Source: Brucella haematophila
GTDB taxonomy: Bacteria; Pseudomonadota; Alphaproteobacteria; Rhizobiales; Rhizobiaceae
Assembly (NCBI RefSeq): GCF_005938105.1
Contig: NZ_VCPE01000004.1
Span: 1-64,000, forward strand
Direction: 5' to 3'
Length of the DNA: 64,000 bases
Shown: one piece after another, positions 16,657 to 25,847 of the stretch
Position numbering within the stretch: the stretch's first letter is position 1
Layout: each line of letters begins with the position of its first letter
Notes under the pieces: model-generated
What the model was told of the DNA's origin: nothing
What the model saw: the letters and a program-made list of their open reading frames with translations, nothing else
The model's database searches: none
Translations under genes and position numbers: made by a program

Positions 16657-17939
16657 GCGCGGTTCTGTTTGAAAATGCGCGCATCGTTGATCCATCGCGC
16701 GGTCTCGATGAGGTCGGCAGTGTGATGATCCAAGACGGCAAGATTGTTGCCGCCGGAGCGGGTGCCCGCAATCAGGGCGCACCGGAAGGTGCGGAGATCA
16801 TCGATCTGGAGGGTAAGGCCATTCTCCCCGGTCTGGTCGATTCGCGGGTATTTATCGGCGAGCCGGGCGCAGAGCACCGCGAAACCATCGCTTCTGCCAG
16901 TCGCGCTGCCGCCGCCGGTGGCGTGACGTCGATCATCATGATGCCGGATACTGATCCGGTTATCGACGATGTTGCACTGGTGGAATTCGTCAAGCGGACT
17001 GCGCGCGATACAGCCGTCGTCAATGTGCATCCGGCTGCAGCCATCACCAAAGGTCTGCACGGCGAAGAAATGACAGAAATCGGCCTGCTGCGCGATGCAG
17101 GCGCTGTCGCCTTCACCGAAGGTCGCCAGACCATTGCCAATACGCAGCTGATGCGCCGTGCGCTGACCTATGCCCGTGATTTCAACGCGGTCATCGCCTG
17201 CGAAACCCGCGATCCTCATCTCGGCGCTACCGGCGTGATGAATGAAGGCCTGTTCGCGAGCTGGCTCGGCCTGTCCGGCAGCCCGCGTGAAGCCGAAGTC
17301 ATCCCGCTTGAGCGTGATCTGCGCCTCGCCGCGCTGACCAACAGCAAGTATCACGCGGCGCAGCTTTCCTGCGCCATGTCCGCCGACGCCATGCGCCGCG
17401 CCAAGGATCTCGGTTCAAAGGTGACGGCTGGCGTGTCGATCAATCACCTGTCGCTCAATGAGAACGACATTGGCGAGTTCCGCACTTTCTTCCGCCTGTC
17501 ACCGCCGCTGCGGAGCGAACAGGACCGGCTAGCCATGGTCGAGGCGGTCAAGAACGGCACGATCGATATTGTCGTCTCCGCGCATGATCCGCAGGATGTC
17601 GACACCAAGCGCCTGCCCTTCTCGGATGCAGAAGCTGGGGCCATCGGTCTGGAAACGCTTCTGGGTGCTGCGCTTCGCCTCTACCACAATGACAGCATTC
17701 CACTGCTGCGTCTGGTTGAAGTGCTGTCTACCGCCCCGGCAAAGATTTTCGGTCTGGATGCAGGCACACTCAAGCCCGGCGCTTCGGCTGATCTTGCTAT
17801 CGTTGATCTCGACGAGCCGTGGATCGTGCGCGAGGAAGACCTGCATTCGCTTTCGAAGAACAGCTGTTTTGAAAGCGCCCGCTTCCAGGGTCGCGTGGTC
17901 CGCACTATAGTCGCCGGCAAGACCGTGTATTCGGCATAA
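16653..17939 (+). CDS. Dihydroorotase-like protein lacking metal ligands (PyrC'-type pseudo-enzyme)
   Basis: A 428-aa amidohydrolase-fold protein coupled to pyrB. Overall sequence is that of the long-type dihydroorotase ([67 protein letters not shown]). The catalytic residues are gone: the metal-binding H-x-H of the usual VDxHVHxREPG is Arg65-x-Phe67 with Gly69 for Arg, the histidine of IAHVS is Gln237 (AAQLS), and the Asp of TDHAPH is Ala310 (SAHDPQ). Such inactive PyrC' or PyrX proteins are known as structural partners of PyrB, for example in Pseudomonas. A catalytic dihydroorotase should exist elsewhere in the genome. Often annotated simply as pyrC. Confidence 0.85.
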   Translation: MSAVLFENARIVDPSRGLDEVGSVMIQDGKIVAAGAGARNQGAPEGAEIIDLEGKAILPGLVDSRVFIGEPGAEHRETIASASRAAAAGGVTSIIMMPDTDPVIDDVALVEFVKRTARDTAVVNVHPAAAITKGLHGEEMTEIGLLRDAGAVAFTEGRQTIANTQLMRRALTYARDFNAVIACETRDPHLGATGVMNEGLFASWLGLSGSPREAEVIPLERDLRLAALTNSKYHAAQLSCAMSADAMRRAKDLGSKVTAGVSINHLSLNENDIGEFRTFFRLSPPLRSEQDRLAMVEAVKNGTIDIVVSAHDPQDVDTKRLPFSDAEAGAIGLETLLGAALRLYHNDSIPLLRLVEVLSTAPAKIFGLDAGTLKPGASADLAIVDLDEPWIVREEDLHSLSKNSCFESARFQGRVVRTIVAGKTVYSA

Positions 17940-17943
17940 GAAT

Positions 17944-17980
17944 CCATGGTCCCGAAAGGGGAATTCTCTCGGGACCATGG
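17944..17980 (+). terminator. Perfect 12-bp inverted repeat after the pyrBC' pair
   Basis: CCATGGTCCCGA (17944-17955) and TCGGGACCATGG (17969-17980) form a perfect 12-bp stem with a 13-base loop, five bases after the stop. No U-run follows, so termination is not certain; it may stabilise the upstream mRNA end. Confidence 0.55.
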
Positions 17981-18008
17981 ACGACAATAAAAGCCAGAGG
18001 GAATCTAT

Positions 18009-18614
18009 ATGGCCGAAACCGGTTTCTTTAATCTCGTGCTCGTCGCGACACTTATTTTCGGCTATCTCCTTGGTTCCATTCCTTTCGGGCTCATCCTGAC
18101 CCGACTGGCTGGCTTGGGCGATGTGCGTTCCATCGGCTCGGGCAATATTGGCGCGACCAATGTGCTGCGCACCGGCAACAAGAAACTCGCCGCCGCAACG
18201 CTCATTCTCGATGTGCTGAAAGGCACCTTTGCGGTGCTGATTGCGTCGCGCTATGGCGAAGCAGCCGCGATTGCTGCCGGTTTCGGCGCGTTTATCGGCC
18301 ACCTCTTTCCTGTTTGGATCGGCTTCAAGGGTGGCAAAGGTGTCGCCACCTATCTCGGCATTCTGATTGGCCTGGCCTGGCCCGGCGCATTGATTTTTGC
18401 CGCTGTCTGGATCGTGACGGCAATCGTCACGCGCTACTCGTCGCTGTCCGCCCTTCTTGCCAGTATCATCGTGCCGATCAGCCTTTATTTCAAAGGTGAC
18501 CACGCGATTGCAGGCCTGTTCGCCGTGCTGACGGTGATCATCTTCTTCAAGCATCACGCCAATATAAAGCGGCTTCTGAACGGTACTGAAAGCCGTATCG
18601 GAGCCAAGGGGTGA
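18009..18614 (+). CDS. plsY: Glycerol-3-phosphate acyltransferase PlsY
   Basis: A 201-aa inner-membrane enzyme that acylates glycerol-3-phosphate using acyl-phosphate, the first step of phospholipid synthesis. The three conserved cytosolic motifs are visible: [12 protein letters not shown] (motif 1), [20 protein letters not shown] (motif 1/2), [21 protein letters not shown] (motif 2) and [15 protein letters not shown] (motif 3). Five hydrophobic spans are apparent. The stop overlaps the dprA start (TGATG), giving a plsY-dprA pair as in many alphaproteobacteria. Confidence 0.96.
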   Translation: MAETGFFNLVLVATLIFGYLLGSIPFGLILTRLAGLGDVRSIGSGNIGATNVLRTGNKKLAAATLILDVLKGTFAVLIASRYGEAAAIAAGFGAFIGHLFPVWIGFKGGKGVATYLGILIGLAWPGALIFAAVWIVTAIVTRYSSLSALLASIIVPISLYFKGDHAIAGLFAVLTVIIFFKHHANIKRLLNGTESRIGAKG

Positions 18615-19777
18615 TGGAGGGCGCGAATTCGAAAACCGGAATTCGCCTATCAGATCGCCAGAGATTGAACTGGCTGCGCCTTATTCGCACCGACAATATC
18701 GGTGCGGTCACGTTTCGCGATCTTATCCTGTTTTGCGGCTCTGCCGCCAATGCACTGGAGCGGTTGCCCGACCTCAATATTCGGGGCGGCAGCACCAGAC
18801 CGCTGCGCATTACGCCGATGGAAGATGCCGAGCGTGAGCTGGAGGCAATCGAGCGCCACGGCGCGCGCCTCGTCGGCATGGGCGAACCTGATTATCCGCA
18901 GCAACTGAAAAATTGCGAAGCGCCACCGCCTTTGGTGATCATCAAGGGCGGCGAAAGCGTGTTCCGCAAGCCGCCGGTTGCCATCGTCGGTTCGCGCAAT
19001 GCTTCCGTTGCCGGTGCGCGCTTTACAGAAAAGCTGGCTCGCGATCTTGGTGACGCGGGCTTTTCCGTGATTTCCGGCTTGGCGCGTGGCATTGACGCCG
19101 CCGCGCACAAGGCCAGCATGACAAGTGGCACGGTCGCTGTGCTGGCTGGAGGACTGGATCGCCCCTACCCGCCTGAAAATCTGCCGCTCTATCGCGCAAT
19201 TCCGGAACATGACGGCGCCCTGATTACGGAAATGCCGATGGGTGCAGAACCGCGATCCCGCGATTTTCCACGCCGCAACCGCATCATTGCCGGGCTTTCG
19301 CTCGGCCTCATCGTCGTGGAAGCGGCGGAACGCTCCGGTTCACTCATCAGCGCGCGCATGGCGGGCGAAATGGGCCGCACGGTCTTTGCCGTGCCCGGCT
19401 CACCGCTTGACCCGCGTGCTCGCGGCACCAATGCACTTCTGAAACAAGGTGCAACACTGGTCACGAGCGTAGACGATGTCATTGAAGCGCTCAATCCAAT
19501 CATGCGACCGAAAGACCTCTTTGCTGTCGATCTTCCGTCGGTTGACGATCTCAACCGAATGGAAGAACCTCTGGACGAAATGCCAGCGCTCATGACGGAT
19601 GAAGAACGTTACCGCATCGTGGATGTTCTCGGTCCAAGCCCTGTCGATATTGATAGCCTTGTGCGCCATACCGGCATCGGCGCCAGCCAGGTCCAGCTCA
19701 TTTTGCTGGAACTCGATCTGGCTGGACGCCTAGTACGCTATCCCGGCAACCAGATCGCCCTTCTCCCCGAAGGATGA
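18614..19777 (+). CDS. dprA: DNA-processing protein DprA
   Basis: A protein of about 387 aa that binds single-stranded DNA and loads RecA, needed for natural transformation where that occurs. An N-terminal SAM/HhH-like part (LIRTDNIGAVTFRDLI) precedes the Rossmann-fold core: VAIVGSRNASVAGARF, ISGLARGIDAAAHK, AVLAGGLDRPYPPEN, FPRRNRIIAGLS, ERSGSLISARMAGE and PGSPLDPRARGTN. The C-terminus (ERYRIVDVLGPSPVDIDSLVRHTG) is the DML1-like winged helix. The start is ATG 18614 overlapping the plsY stop; GTG 18611 is the alternative. Confidence 0.95.
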   Translation: MEGANSKTGIRLSDRQRLNWLRLIRTDNIGAVTFRDLILFCGSAANALERLPDLNIRGGSTRPLRITPMEDAERELEAIERHGARLVGMGEPDYPQQLKNCEAPPPLVIIKGGESVFRKPPVAIVGSRNASVAGARFTEKLARDLGDAGFSVISGLARGIDAAAHKASMTSGTVAVLAGGLDRPYPPENLPLYRAIPEHDGALITEMPMGAEPRSRDFPRRNRIIAGLSLGLIVVEAAERSGSLISARMAGEMGRTVFAVPGSPLDPRARGTNALLKQGATLVTSVDDVIEALNPIMRPKDLFAVDLPSVDDLNRMEEPLDEMPALMTDEERYRIVDVLGPSPVDIDSLVRHTGIGASQVQLILLELDLAGRLVRYPGNQIALLPEG

Positions 19778-19800
19778 TCTGTAACACATTCGATGAACTT

Positions 19801-19944
19801 AGAGCCTGAATCAAAAAGGCGGCATGTGTGTGCGAGAATGGTGATTTTCGAATGCCGGAGCGGAGCGTACTATTGGTACGTGAGCACCGGAATGCAGAAA
19901 ATTGCCATTTGCAGCCACATAGGGCGACTTTTGGAACAGGCTCT
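19801..19944. repeat. 144-bp palindromic repeat, copy 2 (Bru-RS-like)
   Basis: Bounded by AGAGCCTG (19801-19808) and CAGGCTCT (19937-19944). It aligns end to end with the copy at 15496-15639, sharing AATGGTGATTTTCG, the GGAGCG-GAGCGTAC...GGTACGTGAGCACCGG centre and ATTGCCATTTGCAG. The outer base pairs differ between copies but are complementary within each, showing that structure is conserved rather than exact sequence. It starts 23 bp after the dprA stop, and its right end touches the stop codon of the next minus-strand gene. Confidence 0.85.
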
Positions 19945-20111
19945 TAATGATTCCGCCTTCCCTCAATCAAATCCTTCGCCTCTTCCGACGCCATCTGGAT
20001 CATGTAAGCCAATAAGGGATTGTCGGTCTTCTTCGCCAGTTTCCCAAGTTCCCCGAGCATCTGTTCTATATAAATAAGTGTTTCAGGATTATCTTCACGA
20101 CGTTGCTTCAT
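19944..20111 (-). CDS. Small conserved-looking hypothetical protein, 55 aa
   Basis: Charged, helical protein starting MKQRREDNPETLIYIEQML and ending EEAKDLIEGRRNH, without signal peptide or cysteines. ATG 20111 is preceded by a GGGGGG run that can act as ribosome-binding site; the frame is open further upstream without one. The TAA stop (19944-19946) is partly formed by the end of the palindromic repeat. The family is unknown to me; the M-L-G-E-L-G-K-L-A and Y-M-I-Q-M-A-S-E-E-A-K segments look like two amphipathic helices. Confidence 0.6.
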   Translation of the reverse strand: MKQRREDNPETLIYIEQMLGELGKLAKKTDNPLLAYMIQMASEEAKDLIEGRRNH

Positions 20112-20328
20112 GCTGCCCCCCAACAAATAAGCAAGTACCTTAATTAGAAAATCGCTATGCAAATGAATGAACGCTCCAATCATTTTTGGCTGCAAATCTA
20201 CCAAAAGTTACATATCTGGCAATCACTATTTATGGTTGTATTTAGCGATTTTTTGTCTCGTCCTCTTGACCAAACGCCGCCCTCTGTTCATGTGGAAGGC
20301 AACTATTGTGACGCGGTTGGGAGGCAAA

Positions 20329-20367
20329 ATGCCTCTGCGGGGCGCGAATCTGGGCTGTTTTAAATGA
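20329..20367 (+). CDS. 12-codon leader ORF overlapping topA start
   Basis: Peptide MPLRGANLGCFK. Its ATG lies four bases after GGGAGG (20319-20324), and its TGA stop overlaps the topA ATG (ATGA at 20364-20367). topA has no ribosome-binding site of its own in front of its ATG. The arrangement suggests that ribosomes finishing the leader restart at topA. There is no evidence that the peptide itself has a function. Confidence 0.5.
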   Translation: MPLRGANLGCFK

Positions 20368-23009
20368 ACGTCGTGGTTGTCGAATCGCCTGCGAAGGCGA
20401 AAACTATCAATAAGTATCTGGGCTCGAACTATAAGGTTCTGGCTTCTTTTGGTCACGTGCGAGACTTGCCAGCCAAGGATGGCTCGGTGCGTCCAGACGA
20501 AGATTTTGCCATGTCGTGGGAAGTGGATGGCAATTCATCCAAGCGACTTTCAGATATCGTCAAAGCGCTGAAAGACAGTGACGGCCTCATTCTCGCAACC
20601 GACCCTGATCGCGAAGGTGAAGCCATTTCCTGGCACGTGCTGGAAGTGCTCAATCAGAAAAAGGCGCTGAAGGGTAAGACCGTCAAGCGCGTGGCGTTCA
20701 ACGCCATCACCAAGAAGGCCGTGCTCGACGCCATCGCCAATCCGCGCGATATCGATGAGCCGCTGGTGGATGCCTATCTTGCGCGTCGTGCGCTCGACTA
20801 TCTCTTCGGTTTCACACTGTCGCCAGTTCTGTGGCGCAAACTGCCCGGCGCACGTTCGGCTGGTCGCGTGCAGTCGGTCGCTCTGCGCCTCGTCGCTGAC
20901 CGTGAGTCGGAAATCGAGCGGTTCATTCGCGAAGAATACTGGAACATTGCCGCTCTTTTGAAGACGCCGCGCAGTGACAGCTTCACCGCGCGCCTGACCG
21001 CCGTGGACGGCAAGAAGCTTGGCAAGCTCGACATCAAAAATGGCGAACAGGCAACCGGCATCCGCACCATGCTGGAAGGCGCAAGCTTCAAGGCCATTTC
21101 GGTCGAAGCCAAGCCGACCAAGCGCAATCCGGGGCCGCCTTTCACGACCTCGACCTTGCAGCAGGCCGCTTCAGGCCAGCTCGGTTTCTCGGCATCGCGC
21201 ACCATGCAGGTCGCGCAGCGTCTTTATGAAGGCGTGGATATCGGTGGCGAGACTGCCGGTCTCATCACCTATATGCGTACCGACGGTGTGCAGATGGCGC
21301 CGGAAGCGATCACTGCCGCACGTCAAGCCATTGGCGAAACATTCGGCGCGAAATATGTGCCGGAGAAGCCGCGCTATTATTCCAGCAAGGCCAAGAACGC
21401 GCAGGAAGCGCACGAAGCCATTCGTCCGACTGACTTTTCGCGTCATCCGAAGGAAGTGCGCCGTTATCTCGATGAAGATCAGGCGCGGCTTTATGAACTG
21501 ATCTGGAAGCGCGCGATCGCCAGCCAGATGCAGGCTGCCGACATCGAGCGTACAACGGCGGATATCGAAGCCGTCAACGGCTCGCGCTCGGCAATGCTGC
21601 GCGCCAATGGCTCGGTGACGAAGTTCGACGGTTTCCTTGCAGCCTATATGGATCACCGCGAGGAAGAGGAAGACGACGAGGATAGCGCAAAGCTGCCGGA
21701 GATTCGCAGCGGCGAAGCACTGGCACGCGAAAAGATCGATGCGACCCAGCACTCGACCGAACCGCCGCCGCGTTATTCGGAAGCCTCGCTCATCAAGAAA
21801 ATGGAAGAGCTGGGCATCGGTCGTCCTTCGACCTATGCCGCCACGCTCGCCACGCTGCGCGACCGCGAATATATCAGCATGGACAAGCGCAAGCTTATCC
21901 CGGAGCCGAAGGGCCGTCTGGTCACGGCATTCCTTGAAAGCTTCTTCGACCGTTATGTCGAATATGACTTCACGGCGAGCCTTGAAGAAAAGCTCGATCT
22001 CATCTCCGACGGCAAGCTGTCGTGGAAGGACGTGCTGCGTGATTTCTGGCGCGATTTCTCTGGCTCGGTCGATGACATCAAGGAACTGCGCGTTACTAAT
22101 GTTCTCGATGCGCTGAATGAAGAACTGGCTCCGCTGGCTTTCCCGGCCCGCGAAGACGGCAGCGATCCACGGTCGTGCCCGACCTGTGGCACCGGCGTCT
22201 TGTCGCTGAAACTCGGCAAGTATGGCGCGTTTGTTGGTTGCTCCAACTATCCGGAGTGCAAATTTACCCGTCAGCTCGGCGGCGAAGCCAATGGTGAGGC
22301 CGCAGCAGCCGACGAACCGAAGTCGCTCGGCAAGGATCCGTTCACAGGTGAGGAAATCACTGCGCGGACGGGCCGTTTCGGTCCCTATATCCAGCGCGGC
22401 GATGGTAAGGAAGCCAAGCGCGCCAGCCTGCCAAAAGGCTGGACGCTGGATACGGTCGACCATGAAAAGGCTGTGGCACTGCTGTCACTACCGCGTGACG
22501 TCGGCCAGCATCCGGAAACCGGCAAGATGATTTCGGCGGGTATCGGCCGTTATGGACCTTATGTCAGCCATGACGGCACATTTGCCAATCTGGAAAATGC
22601 CGAAGAGGTTTTCTCGGTCGGTCTCAACCGTGCCGTTTCGGTGCTTGCGGACAAGCAGTCCAAGGGCGGTCGCGGTCGTTCTACCCCGGCAGCACTGGCA
22701 ACGCTTGGTGATCATCCGGATGGTGGTTCCATCACCGTGCGTGACGGACGCTATGGTCCTTATGTGAACTGGGGCAAGGTCAATGCGACTTTGCCGAAGG
22801 GCAAGGACCCGGCAAGTGTCACGCTGGAAGAAGCGCTGGCGCTGATCACCGAAAAGGCCGGCTCGTCCAAGGGCAAGAAAGCCCCTGCCCGCAAATCCGC
22901 GGCCAGCACTGAAAAGAAAGCCGCTGCCAAGAAGCCGGCAGCAAAGAAAGCTCCCGCAAAGGCAAAAGCCCCATCGAAGGCTAAGAAGGCCGCAGCGGCA
23001 GAGGAGTAA
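20364..23009 (+). CDS. topA: DNA topoisomerase I
   Basis: An 881-aa type IA topoisomerase that relaxes negative supercoils. The TOPRIM domain begins at the start (MNVVVVESPAKAKTINKYLG, with the ATDPDREGEAISWH acidic triad). The active-site tyrosine is in GLITYMRTDG (~residue 300). A four-cysteine zinc motif (CPTCGTG...GCSNYPECKF) and repeated 'GRFGPYIQ / GRYGPYVS / GRYGPYVNWG' units (topoisomerase C-terminal repeats) follow. The last ~45 residues are a Lys/Ala/Pro-rich tail like histone H1. Translation may be coupled to a 12-codon leader ORF. rnr follows after three bases. Confidence 0.96.
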   Translation: MNVVVVESPAKAKTINKYLGSNYKVLASFGHVRDLPAKDGSVRPDEDFAMSWEVDGNSSKRLSDIVKALKDSDGLILATDPDREGEAISWHVLEVLNQKKALKGKTVKRVAFNAITKKAVLDAIANPRDIDEPLVDAYLARRALDYLFGFTLSPVLWRKLPGARSAGRVQSVALRLVADRESEIERFIREEYWNIAALLKTPRSDSFTARLTAVDGKKLGKLDIKNGEQATGIRTMLEGASFKAISVEAKPTKRNPGPPFTTSTLQQAASGQLGFSASRTMQVAQRLYEGVDIGGETAGLITYMRTDGVQMAPEAITAARQAIGETFGAKYVPEKPRYYSSKAKNAQEAHEAIRPTDFSRHPKEVRRYLDEDQARLYELIWKRAIASQMQAADIERTTADIEAVNGSRSAMLRANGSVTKFDGFLAAYMDHREEEEDDEDSAKLPEIRSGEALAREKIDATQHSTEPPPRYSEASLIKKMEELGIGRPSTYAATLATLRDREYISMDKRKLIPEPKGRLVTAFLESFFDRYVEYDFTASLEEKLDLISDGKLSWKDVLRDFWRDFSGSVDDIKELRVTNVLDALNEELAPLAFPAREDGSDPRSCPTCGTGVLSLKLGKYGAFVGCSNYPECKFTRQLGGEANGEAAAADEPKSLGKDPFTGEEITARTGRFGPYIQRGDGKEAKRASLPKGWTLDTVDHEKAVALLSLPRDVGQHPETGKMISAGIGRYGPYVSHDGTFANLENAEEVFSVGLNRAVSVLADKQSKGGRGRSTPAALATLGDHPDGGSITVRDGRYGPYVNWGKVNATLPKGKDPASVTLEEALALITEKAGSSKGKKAPARKSAASTEKKAAAKKPAAKKAPAKAKAPSKAKKAAAAEE

Positions 23010-23012
23010 CAA

Positions 23013-25376
23013 TTGGCACGTCGTTTTTCCAAACCCGATTCCGGTCGATCCGCACGGACCGAACGGCGTGCAGCACAGGCGAAATCGGAGGCGCATGCGG
23101 GCGACCCGCATGCGTTTTTGCCAACGCGTGAGGAAGTCCTCAAATATATCGAGGAAAATCCTGACCGCGCCGGAAAGCGCGAGCTGGCCAAGGCATTCAA
23201 TATCAAGGGCGATGCGCGGGTTTATCTGAAAGACCTGCTGCGCGAACTGGCCGATGACGGTCTGGTCGAAAAACGTGCACGCAAGCTGTCCCGTCCTGGA
23301 TCGCTGCCAAGCGTCACGGTACTGGATGTAACGGGACGCGACGACGATGGCGGGCTGCTGGCCCGTCCAACCGAATGGGACGAAGCCGCCTATGGCAAGC
23401 CGCCGGTGATGCTGGTGCGCCGCACACGGCTCAACAAGGCATCGGAAGGTGGCCCGGCAGTCGGTGTCGGCGACCGCGTTCTGGCAAAGATTTTCCGCAA
23501 CGAAGACCGCGACGGCCCGGATTATACTGCCCGCGTGATGAAGCGGCTGGAACACCGCGCCAATGCGGTGCTGGGTGTCGTGCGCAAGCTTGGCAATGGC
23601 GAATGGCGGCTGGAGCCTGTGGACCGCAAGCAGGCCGAGGTGCAGCTTGATCCCGCTCAACTGGAAAATGCCGAAAGCGGCGATCTGGTGGAAGTCGAGC
23701 TGATCTCGTCGCGCCGTCAGGGATTGCCGCGCGGTAAGGTCCGGCAGGTGGTCGGTTCCATCGATAGCGAAAAGGCGCTGTCGATGATCGCCATTCATGA
23801 GCACGAAATCCCGCATGTTTTCCCGGATGAAGTCATTCGCGAATCCGAAGACGCGAAACCCGCCACCTTGGACGGTCGGGAAGACTGGCGCGCTGTGCCC
23901 CTTCTCACCATCGATCCGGCGGACGCCAAGGATCACGACGACGCGGTCTATGCGGAGCCGGATAGTGATCCGGAAAACCCCGGCGGCCAGATTGTCATCG
24001 TGGCGATTGCCGACGTGGCGGCCTATATCCGGCCCGGTTCGGCACTGGACCGCGAAGCTTTGAAGCGCGGCAATTCAGTCTATTTCCCGGATCGCGTTGT
24101 GCCAATGCTGCCGGAGCGCATATCCAACAATCTCTGTTCGCTGCGCGAACTGGAAGACCGCCCGGCGCTGGCTGTGCGTATGATCTTTGCCGCCGACGGT
24201 CGGAAGAAATCGCACAAGTTCCATCGCATCATGATGCGCTCTGCGGCCAAGCTTGCCTATGGTCAGGCTCAAGCCGCTATCGACGGCGCGACGGACGATA
24301 AGACGGCACCAATCCTCGACAGTGTATTGAAGCCGCTTTGGGCCGCTTACGCGGTCTTGAAGCGCGGTCGCGATGCACGCGAGCCGCTGGAACTCGATCT
24401 GCCTGAAAAGAAAATCCTGCTGACGCCGGATGGCAAGGTGGACAAGGTGATCGTGCCTGAACGGCTTGATGCGCATAAGCTCATCGAAGAGTTCATGATT
24501 CAGGCGAATGTCGCGGCAGCTGAAACGCTGGAAGATCATCGCCAGCCATTGATCTTCCGTATTCATGATGAGCCGGCGCTGGCCAAGCAGGAGAGCCTGC
24601 GCGAGTTTCTGCGCACGCTTGATCTCAACCTCGCCAAGGGCGGGCCGCTGCAACCGTCGCAGTTCAACCGTATTCTGGCGGCTGTCGACGACACAGATCA
24701 TCAGGATCTGGTCAATCAGGTCGTGCTGCGCACCCAGAGCCAGGCCATTTACAGCCCCGAAAATATTGGACATTTCGGGCTGCATCTGCGCCGCTACGCG
24801 CATTTCACGTCGCCGATCCGCCGTTATGCCGACCTTATCGTGCATCGCGCGCTTATCAAGGCGCTGCGGCTTGGCAAGGATGGCATCACCACCGACGAGG
24901 AAGCGCGCCTTGACGAGATTTCTGCGCTGATTTCTTCCACCGAGCGCCGCGCCATGCTGGCCGAACGTGAAACGGTCGACCGGTTGATCGCCCACTTCCT
25001 CGCTTCGCATCTCGGTGACGAGTATGAAGGCCGCGTAACGGGCGTTACCCGGGCCGGTCTTTTCGTGAACCTTGCGACATATGGCGCGGATGGGCTGGTG
25101 CCCATTTCAACTTTGGGTCATGAATACTATTTATATGACGAAGCCAACCATGCGATTGCCGGTGAACGAAGCGGAAAAGGCTTCCGCCTCGGTGATACGG
25201 TCACGGTCAGGCTGGTCGAGGCGCTCCCCGTTGCGGGCGCGCTTCGTTTTGAGATGGTATCGGAACCGCATCCCCTGCCGATGTCGACGCGCTCGCATCA
25301 CAAGGCAAGCAGGACGGTGCGTGGCCGAAAGGGCAAGCCTTCGGGCATCCCGCGTCACAAGAAGAGAGGTCGGTAA
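23013..25376 (+). CDS. rnr: Ribonuclease R
   Basis: A 787-aa 3'-5' exoribonuclease that degrades structured RNA. An N-terminal winged-helix region (TREEVLKYIEENPDRAGKRE) precedes cold-shock domains, the RNB catalytic core (LLTIDPADAKDHDDAVYAE with the four acidic residues, VYFPDRVVPMLPERISN, YAHFTSPIRRYADLIVHRAL) and an S1 domain (GRVTGVTRAGLFVNL). The C-terminal tail is basic. The start is TTG 23013, with GAGGAG ending six bases before it; no ATG is nearby. It forms an operon with topA and overlaps the next gene by one base (TAATG). Confidence 0.96.
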   Translation: MARRFSKPDSGRSARTERRAAQAKSEAHAGDPHAFLPTREEVLKYIEENPDRAGKRELAKAFNIKGDARVYLKDLLRELADDGLVEKRARKLSRPGSLPSVTVLDVTGRDDDGGLLARPTEWDEAAYGKPPVMLVRRTRLNKASEGGPAVGVGDRVLAKIFRNEDRDGPDYTARVMKRLEHRANAVLGVVRKLGNGEWRLEPVDRKQAEVQLDPAQLENAESGDLVEVELISSRRQGLPRGKVRQVVGSIDSEKALSMIAIHEHEIPHVFPDEVIRESEDAKPATLDGREDWRAVPLLTIDPADAKDHDDAVYAEPDSDPENPGGQIVIVAIADVAAYIRPGSALDREALKRGNSVYFPDRVVPMLPERISNNLCSLRELEDRPALAVRMIFAADGRKKSHKFHRIMMRSAAKLAYGQAQAAIDGATDDKTAPILDSVLKPLWAAYAVLKRGRDAREPLELDLPEKKILLTPDGKVDKVIVPERLDAHKLIEEFMIQANVAAAETLEDHRQPLIFRIHDEPALAKQESLREFLRTLDLNLAKGGPLQPSQFNRILAAVDDTDHQDLVNQVVLRTQSQAIYSPENIGHFGLHLRRYAHFTSPIRRYADLIVHRALIKALRLGKDGITTDEEARLDEISALISSTERRAMLAERETVDRLIAHFLASHLGDEYEGRVTGVTRAGLFVNLATYGADGLVPISTLGHEYYLYDEANHAIAGERSGKGFRLGDTVTVRLVEALPVAGALRFEMVSEPHPLPMSTRSHHKASRTVRGRKGKPSGIPRHKKRGR

Positions 25377-25837
25377 TGAGCACGCTTGAGGCCAATTCCG
25401 CGCAGAACATTCAGGTTTTCGGTGGCGAAGCCAGCAGTAAAGCGCATCCCAAGCGTCCGCTTGGTGAAGCCATGTGGCGCGGTTTCCGCTGCCGCTGCCC
25501 GCATTGCGGCGAAGGCCAGCTTTTCTGCGCCTTCGTCAAGCCGGTCGCCAAATGTTCCGTATGCGACGAGGATTATACCGAACAGCGCGCTGACGATCTT
25601 CCGGCCTATCTGACGATCCTGATTGTCGGCCATATCGTTGTCGGTGCCTTCATGGGCGTGGAAGCAACGACCAATCTGCCGCTATGGGCACATATGGCGA
25701 TCTGGGGACCGCTGACGATCATTTTGTCGCTGATCCTGCTTCAGCCGCTCAAAGGGGCAACCATCGGCCTGCAATGGGCGCTGTACATGCATGGTTTCGG
25801 GGGTAAGGGCGAAGGCGACTACGGCGACGTGACCTGA
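25376..25837 (+). CDS. DUF983 family membrane protein with zinc ribbon
   Basis: A 153-aa protein of the DUF983 group. Residues ~35-70 hold two Cys pairs (CRCPHCGEG...CAFVKPVAKCSVCDEDY), a zinc-ribbon pattern. They are followed by two hydrophobic hairpin segments (LTILIVGHIVVGAFMGV and MAIWGPLTIILSLILLQPL). Family members are small inner-membrane proteins of unknown role common in alphaproteobacteria. The start overlaps the rnr stop (TAATG), so it belongs to the topA-rnr transcription unit. Confidence 0.88.
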   Translation: MSTLEANSAQNIQVFGGEASSKAHPKRPLGEAMWRGFRCRCPHCGEGQLFCAFVKPVAKCSVCDEDYTEQRADDLPAYLTILIVGHIVVGAFMGVEATTNLPLWAHMAIWGPLTIILSLILLQPLKGATIGLQWALYMHGFGGKGEGDYGDVT

Positions 25838-25847
25838 TCCGTCTATC

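Noticed and set aside
21171-22463. 430-codon minus ORF opposite topA
   Set aside because: Antisense shadow; long because of codon bias in topA, with no motif.
22870-23009. Lys/Ala-rich tail of TopA as tandem DNA repeat
   Set aside because: The low complexity is at protein level (histone-like tail, common in alphaproteobacterial TopA); the DNA shows no regular repeat unit.
22488-23936. 482-codon minus ORF opposite the topA/rnr junction
   Set aside because: Antisense shadow across two clear genes.
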